Source: Anisodus tanguticus (Eukaryota; Streptophyta; Magnoliopsida; Solanales; Solanaceae). Taken from it: a stretch of DNA of 64,000 bases. Made by a program: the position numbers and the translations under genes. A model generated the notes under the pieces. That model saw only the letters and a program-made list of their open reading frames with translations. It made no database searches and was not told the origin of the DNA. Positions 57,716 to 64,000 of this stretch are shown here, in pieces. The DNA is taken from NCBI GenBank assembly GCA_034509755.1, contig CM067548.1, forward strand, positions 8,453,188 through 8,517,187, read 5' to 3'. Each line of letters opens with the position of its first letter. Position 1 is the stretch's first letter.

Positions 57716-60700
57716 TACCCTTGTGGGATTATTACCGCTAACCCTTCTATTACACCTTCTAAAGTTGTTCTTCACATCATGATTTCTTAGGAACACATAA
57801 AAACACACCACACACCCGAGACCATGACTTACTTCTACCAGAAAAGAATCCTTGCTCCATCTGAGATTTCTACGCAATTCTATCAAAACTTATCTTGTTG
57901 AAAACTGATTTTGCTAGTTCCAACTCTGTTAATTTTGTAACCCGGTGTTGAAACTACCTTAACCAAAACCCAATGCCTAAGCCTTAGTAAATCTTTGAGT
58001 CATCATACTGGAAGCACACCCACTGAGTACCTCATCGAGTCCAACCAGTAACGAACCATCTGATCACTCTAAAGACTTCTCATAACCATAGTGCCTCCTC
58101 AAATCATTACCAAGCACAACTGTAAACCATTATATCTATTCGAATAGCTACACCTGGTAAAATATCATCAATTCCACTTGAAAACCCTGACAAATCTCGG
58201 TAAACTTGTCATACCTCATATTTGAATTGAAACTCATCGAATTCGTGAAGGTGACTTACTGGAAACTCATAAGTCATCCTGGAAATATAAACATGGTCTA
58301 TCAAGCTCTAATCCAACAATTCTGACCTGGAATGAATGCACAACCCCTGAATACCACCAATAGTCACTTGAACTGACACCAACTTCCCGAAAGCAATCAC
58401 AGTCGTACCACACATCTGTGTCAGCCAACTCTAATATTTTTCTTATGCAAAATTGATCATGTCTGTTACCCTTAATTCTAAAAGCTAAGCCCTATCCAAG
58501 TTGTCAACTTAGTATCGAAGAACTATTACCTTACGATTGCAATCTTCATGTTTCTCAACCTTTACCCGATATGTAAATCTGATACACCACGAAATTTTCG
58601 ATGCAAAACCTGTAGCCTCATATAATACCCATTTAACCATTGAACCTCCTATTATAACACCTCTATACGTCTATCACCATTCCAAAAGAATCAATCTCGC
58701 AATCTCTTGTGCCAACCTCACACAACTATTCCTAAGCCCTTAATATCCAAAATTGCTCACCCAAGTTATCCAGTCAGTCTTACTTGCAACATAATACACT
58801 ACCACGCGTATGGTCTCATCTAAAAAATATAACTCTAGCCCTCACATTACAGGGACTTCCATAATTTCATTCATTTAAGCCATACTAAATCATCCATTGA
58901 AGAGTGCTACGAAATTACCCAATTGGGTACTGCACAAGCCACTTCCATACGTCTTAACATGTCGCTTACCTGAAACATTCTTCTTAGTAGTCACTGATCA
59001 TGAAACCTCACGGAACTTTGTCACATCACTTAGTCCATTTATGTATACCTCCTTTCTTAAGTGTACTTAACAATCACACCTCATATGAAATAAATGAGAC
59101 AACACCACCACCAACCATAATGACCCAAGTAATAATGACCCAAGTAATCCCTAAGATGTACCTTATTTTTACCAATTATTGATCAACTATACTTTTTCTT
59201 GACTCTTCACTTCCCAGTTCCAATCAAATCACAATCATCAGCATTGTTTAACTATTTCTCAAAACCACTCAATAAAATACCGCATAATCATAAGTCTTGC
59301 AAACTAGCTGAGTCAATCCTAGAGATAGTAGTAGGCCACACACTCTACGTATTAAGTTCCATTAACTCACTCAACCCAAAACTGAATACTTTCTAAATCC
59401 AGCGTATCACATACATAGTCCTACTAATGTCCCCACGTACCTCCACCAAGGTGCCTTTGCTCAAATTTCAAAATATTCGCTACAACTCAAATTAATTTGA
59501 ACCTAATCATTGATTTACCACTTCGAACGTCCTAATTATCAAACTAGAACACCTCTAACCATTCGCGTGATTATCCCTTTCATTTGATCAACTCAACCGA
59601 ATAGTAACACTAGTAGTAGTAAGAACTAGCTGAACTTACACAATAGGTACAAGGCTCTCAACCCTAATCCAATATTATATACAACATCTGATAGCTCCTT
59701 GAGTACTAAAACCTTGCACTTGTCCAACATTAAAGTCATTTCTATTAGTCAACCACTGGCTCCCATTGGCCCATAACATAACCCATTATACCAACTCAAC
59801 ACTGAACCTTTGTGTCTATTATACCATGTATGACTGCATCATAACTCTCAAATCCACTAGCTCTTGATTCCACGATATCCTATTTCTCTAAACACGAAGA
59901 CCCGGTGAACACACCCTCTATTGAAGGACCAGGACCACTGCTGCCTAATATCATAAGTCTCTGCTCATCACAAGTAGTATTGCTTTCCTATCTAGAAATA
60001 ATAACCACTTTCCTAAAAGAACCCATAATCACTACCATATAGTCACGTCGAAGTCTAACTTAACTTTTCACGATCGCAGATAAAATCCACTCTCGCAACA
60101 ATTGCAACCTTATCCTGATGACATGTTAGATACCAAAATTTCCCTTCCTAATAACGGATTAGTCAATCCAAGTCCTCTTCCTTACACCTCCGTCCTATTA
60201 ACATGAAAAATACTCATACTAAAATGCCCTAGGAAATATTACTTCGCTACACATTTCCCACAAAAATTGTCCTTCATGTCCTTATTCTCAACTTCTCTTC
60301 TTTATTACACTCGGTCATTATAATTTTTTGGATTGTCCTTATCGGATTTATACTCATCCCCTCATACCGACATCTAATACCATACCCCTGATGAATCATT
60401 GACCTCGAACAAATCATTCTTGTTAAGCCATAAATGCACTTTTGTGACTTCCGAGCAACCCAATGCTAAAGACATGGAGATCAAATAACACTCTGTACCA
60501 TCTCTCCTATTTCTCAAGAAATCCCCATAATAATCGAGTCTAACCACGACCCCACACAACCGAATCCTCAAGCCATAGCTAAAAACTGAACTTGGTCATG
60601 CATCTGAATTAGGATGATACATCTCGTACCATACCACAACATTTCCAAAACAGACCAGTCGCATAAGAATTTAAGAATGAGTTTCCACCATCCATGAGAG

Positions 60701-60906
60701 AATAAGACAAGGATATTCAAATACCAATTGGAATCAACTAGATACCAATTCAAATGAAGTAGCACAAAGGAATGAAAGAATTGAAAGTTTCCTAAATATC
60801 CTATAGCCTCTCGCAGATATGTACGAAGCTCTTCGTACCGATCTGCAAGACTTTACTAGACATGCTCTTGTACTTATAGACCGAGTAACCTGGATTTGAT
60901 ACCAAC
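57716..60906 (-). other. Internal region of copy D, non-coding
   Basis: Collinear with internal A (about 26,270-29,040) and internal B, e.g. TTCTTAGGAACACA, TAGCTCCTTGAGTACTAAAA, CACGAAGACCCGGTGAACAC, CATGCTCTTGTACTTATAGA. No coding motif was found. It includes the primer-binding-site end (about 60,898-60,905). Confidence 0.7.
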
Positions 60907-63635
60907 TTTCACAACCTATATCACTGATCGTATGGGCGCCTACCCTTTTTCCACCTGATAGGTGAACCCACCCCTTACAGATTCATCCAACAACATAAAT
61001 AAATAATAAGAACAATAGAAGTCTAAAAACATAAATATATAATAATGTGGAATATAATGTTACCCAAGGAATCTGGTCTGAATAGTATAAGAGCTTCTAA
61101 GTATACAACTAGAATAAAAGTTACAACCACAACCTGAATAAAATTTCTATTTAGAATGAGAATTAAACAGAAAAGTCTAGATAAAATCTATAAGATCTTT
61201 GAAAGCTAATCGATACCCTGAAAAGGGTGTAACAAGAGTAGTATCAATACAAACACTATGTACTGGTAGGTATCATAGGTCGACAACAGTTAGCTAACAT
61301 ATATAAAGTAAGAGACTGAAGAATAAACATGCTCGAAATCAAACACACCACAACATAGTCCAAGAACAACAACTCAAGTATAGAAATATCACATCGGAAT
61401 GCCGAAGTACGAGGATGAGGTAATCACTAAACATATCAACGTAAGACTTGCAGTAATGTGAAGCACACTTGATCTTAGTAATCGACAGTCATAACCTAGG
61501 AGGAACCTCTAGTACTCGAATCCATCATGTGTCTAGGTATGAGATTAACAAGTACACAACATCTCAAATGAATCAACAACTAAGGAATCAAGGCTGAAAC
61601 ACATTATGCAATACAATGAATACAACAACCAGAAACAGAGATATGAGTGGATGTAATATGATTGTATGTGCGATGCAATACAATACACTAGCCAAATGTA
61701 ATCTCCGTACACACATGCTACATCTCGATAGTCATAACCCATGAGGGACCCGTGAAGTCTATGTACCAATCACTCCACACGCATCCTAGATATGACTCTA
61801 CAACACTAACTACACCGCTAGCCATTTCGCACACAGCCTAGAGATGGCTACGCTATCAAATATGTTACAAGAATCACAGATGTTTCCTTCTCACTTATCA
61901 CCATCACGTTAATCACATGTAATATCAATGTATTATGGAAGTGAGGATGAATGCAATACAAAATGACAATATCAAGTATATCATATCAATCCCAACCGTG
62001 CCATATATGGAAACATATCACAATATCAGTATCAAGTCAATTCCTTTCCTCTATCTATGATAATACTAAGATAAGTAAGAGACAATTATATCACAATCAT
62101 GATATGACAACTAAGAGCAAATCAAATATCAAACATTTGGAAATTAGCCCATAAATCAGTCAATAATATCAAACCTAAATAATCCATCTTAACTTTATAC
62201 CCAAGGGTGTAGCATGCTTTCTTCGATAGTAACTAACTTTACATATGCTTCGCTAACCGAAGTCTAACCAGAAGGTATGTTGTAACCTACTTGGATGCCG
62301 AGCGGGAGCCACAAATGATCACACATGTGCCTTGTCTTTCTAATGATCGTGGTAGTACTCGAAGTCTAGTCATTATTTAAATTTAAGTTAGAAATGGTAA
62401 CTGACAATTAAATAACTAGACTATTCTTTGAATTCAAACCAACTATGGGAGAAAGGGGAAAACAGGCCCACAAGGGTAAAATGGTAATTAAAGGGTGAAA
62501 TCAGTAACCCATCGTTCTAGAAGTTCAATTCTACTCTCCAATTGCTAAATTAGTTAAAAATATGTCAAATTCATCATTCAATGCAAAACCCCCAATTTAA
62601 GCATAAACCCTAGATTCTCCATGAACAATTTCTTAACAAAAAATGGAAGATTCAAGCCTAATAGGTACTACATAATGGAATACATGCTTAGATTAGTAAA
62701 ACCCATCAATTTATCTCATATTTAGGCCTAATAACCAAATAAACACTATTTAGGTAGAACTCATCCTCTTAAACTAGCTTTCTAGGTTCTTCCACTATTG
62801 ATTCAAGACTAGGAAAGGTAATTGAAGGAATACAAAGTTAAAGAGTCTTACCCCAAGAAGAAATGACCAAGAAACTCTTCAAATCGCCCTAGAGATGATT
62901 TGGGAAAATAATTTTTGGAATGGAAAATGAAATATTAATCACACTTAAAAGGGTTTCTGATATCTCGACTACTACTGCAACAGTCATTGGTCCGCTGTAG
63001 TTTGTCTTGTGCCCACGCTCCTTAGCCCTCAATGATGGCCCATACTAAATCCCATGCTCTACCGTAGCAGCCGACAACCCGCTACGGTGGCCCCTTTCCA
63101 AAGCCTCAACATCCACTACAGTAGACCAAGCGTTCACTAAGGCGGGTCCACTGCGGCGCATTGACCCTTACTCCAGTGAAGGTTATCAAACATCAACAGA
63201 AATCTTGTTTTTCATAATTTAACTCCGAAATCTAACAATAACCCGAGACCTCCCAAACAAAAATCAGATATGTACACACACATAAAAACATACTACGAAC
63301 TCTCTCGTTGTCTCAAAATTTTCATTGGAGGTCTACTTAATCAAGTCAACCCCCAATGGCCTAAAACCAACTTTCCAACCAATAGTCAAAACACTCCCGA
63401 GAGCCTCGGGAATTGAACCAACTATCCCACCATATCATAAATGACCCTTCGAACCTCATAGAATTGACAAAATTATGAAAAAGACTATTTACCCAAAAGT
63501 CAACTATTGGTCAAACATTCTCACTTAAAGGTTATAATTCCTTCAACTTTCACTAAGATCATCCAGTAACCTTGAGAATTGGGTAAACGGGTGTAAAATG
63601 GTCAAAATGTAATAATGACCGAATAGGTCATTACA
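60907..63635 (-). repeat. 5' LTR of copy D, apparently complete (2,729 bp)
   Basis: Plus-strand ends are TTTCACAACCTATATCACTG and GGTCATTACA. It carries the terminal hairpin TAATGACC-GAATA-GGTCATTA (63,613-63,633) and a GC-richer block near 62,960-63,160 equivalent to the CCGCTGCAGCGG region of A2 and C. No gene was recognised. Confidence 0.8.
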
Positions 63636-64000
63636 TTTTCCTTGCCCTTATCAGTCATGCTTCTCCTACCTTTGTTTACACCAGTTCCACCATCAAGTAT
63701 CCTCTTTCTCTTAGCAGCATTTCCAAGATAAGTGACCACTGTACCACTAGATAACACCTTTGGTAGATATATCTGCACTGGGTATCACCATCCATGATAC
63801 CCTTTTTATCTTCCTTGACAATGATTGTCCCTAGAAGTTGTAGCAGGAGTTGATACCTCCTCTTTCACCCCCTTCCTTTTCTTCATCCTTCCGGTCTGCA
63901 CAAAATTCAGGATGCATCACTCTACACTACTCTTTTGTATTGTCTTGGAGCATGCATTTAGTACAATACTTTGGCAAGTGATCATACAGAATCTGGACTT
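63636..64000 (-). pseudogene. LINE ORF1 zinc-knuckle region (partial, runs off window)
   Basis: The minus strand reads VQILYDHLPKYCTKCMLQDN, TKE, a stop, CRVMHPEF: a C-x2-C-x(n)-C knuckle of the plant LINE ORF1 type, with a stop where Gln or Glu is usual. In another frame it continues with a basic segment MKKRKGVKEEVSTPATTSRD. The frame then runs to SMTDKGKE and reaches the TTTTC duplication; it resumes at 56,162 beyond the LARD-like insertion. Both a stop and a frameshift disable it. Confidence 0.65.

Larger units (their letters stand above)
56163..63635 (-). mobile_element. LARD-like LTR retrotransposon copy D, inserted in a LINE
   Basis: It is flanked by the exact 5-bp duplication TTTTC (56,158-56,162 and 63,636-63,640). 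Minus-strand order: 5' LTR 63,635-60,907 (2,729 bp), primer-binding site (TTGGTATCAAATCC at about 60,905), internal region 60,906 to about 57,716, 3' LTR about 57,715-56,163. The 3' LTR is only ~1.55 kb: a deletion removes its U3 half and the adjacent internal end. No gag, pol or env motif was seen on either strand, and frequent stops occur in all frames. It is the best bounded member of the family in the window. Confidence 0.85.

Overview
This is nuclear DNA of a flowering plant, most likely a eudicot and probably Solanaceae. The evidence is a gene with a GT-AG intron encoding a plant peroxin, plant retrotransposons of several lineages primed by initiator-tRNA-Met-type binding sites, a plant hAT transposon and a tRNA-derived SINE. 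The family assignment rests on remembered resemblance to Solanaceae repeats, not on a search.

Only one intact cellular gene is evident: PEX7, the PTS2 import receptor, on the minus strand at 2,428-4,099. It has two exons and a SINE in its intron. Three or four short exon-like pieces of an unidentified minus-strand gene lie just downstream of it (about 900-2,103).

Upstream of PEX7 lies a stack of insertions that can be ordered in time. The first ~60 bp of the PEX7 coding region and at least 0.8 kb of upstream DNA are present twice in direct orientation. Copy 1 (4,042-4,743, continuing at 19,154) was split by an Athila-like Ty3/gypsy element (4,744-19,153, flanked by CCTAC). That element was itself invaded by a second, plus-strand Ty3/gypsy element (13,231-19,100). 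Copy 2 (20,050-20,588, continuing at 24,180) was split by a 3.6-kb hAT transposon (20,589-24,171) with an exact 8-bp target duplication, TTTTGAAC.

From 24,483 to 33,888 there is an LTR-internal-LTR-internal-LTR array of a large, apparently non-coding LTR retrotransposon family, called the LARD-like family here. A lone inverted LTR of this family lies at 38,705-41,660, and a fuller copy at 56,163-63,635 is flanked by TTTTC. Between these are a degenerate Ty3/gypsy gag with its LTR (35.1-38.3 kb), a scrambled ~172-bp satellite (42.7-44.3 kb), an ~80-bp tandem repeat (44.6-45.1 kb), a truncated L1-type LINE (45.35-47.88 kb), another gypsy LTR (47.9-49.7 kb) and a longer LINE (50.3-56.2 kb plus 63.6 kb to the window end) that hosts the last LARD-like insertion.

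All transposon proteins seen carry stops, frameshifts or active-site changes, so PEX7 is the only gene I would expect to be functional. The main interest is structural: the duplicated PEX7 5' end, the datable nested insertions, and the non-coding LTR family with a conserved terminal hairpin.
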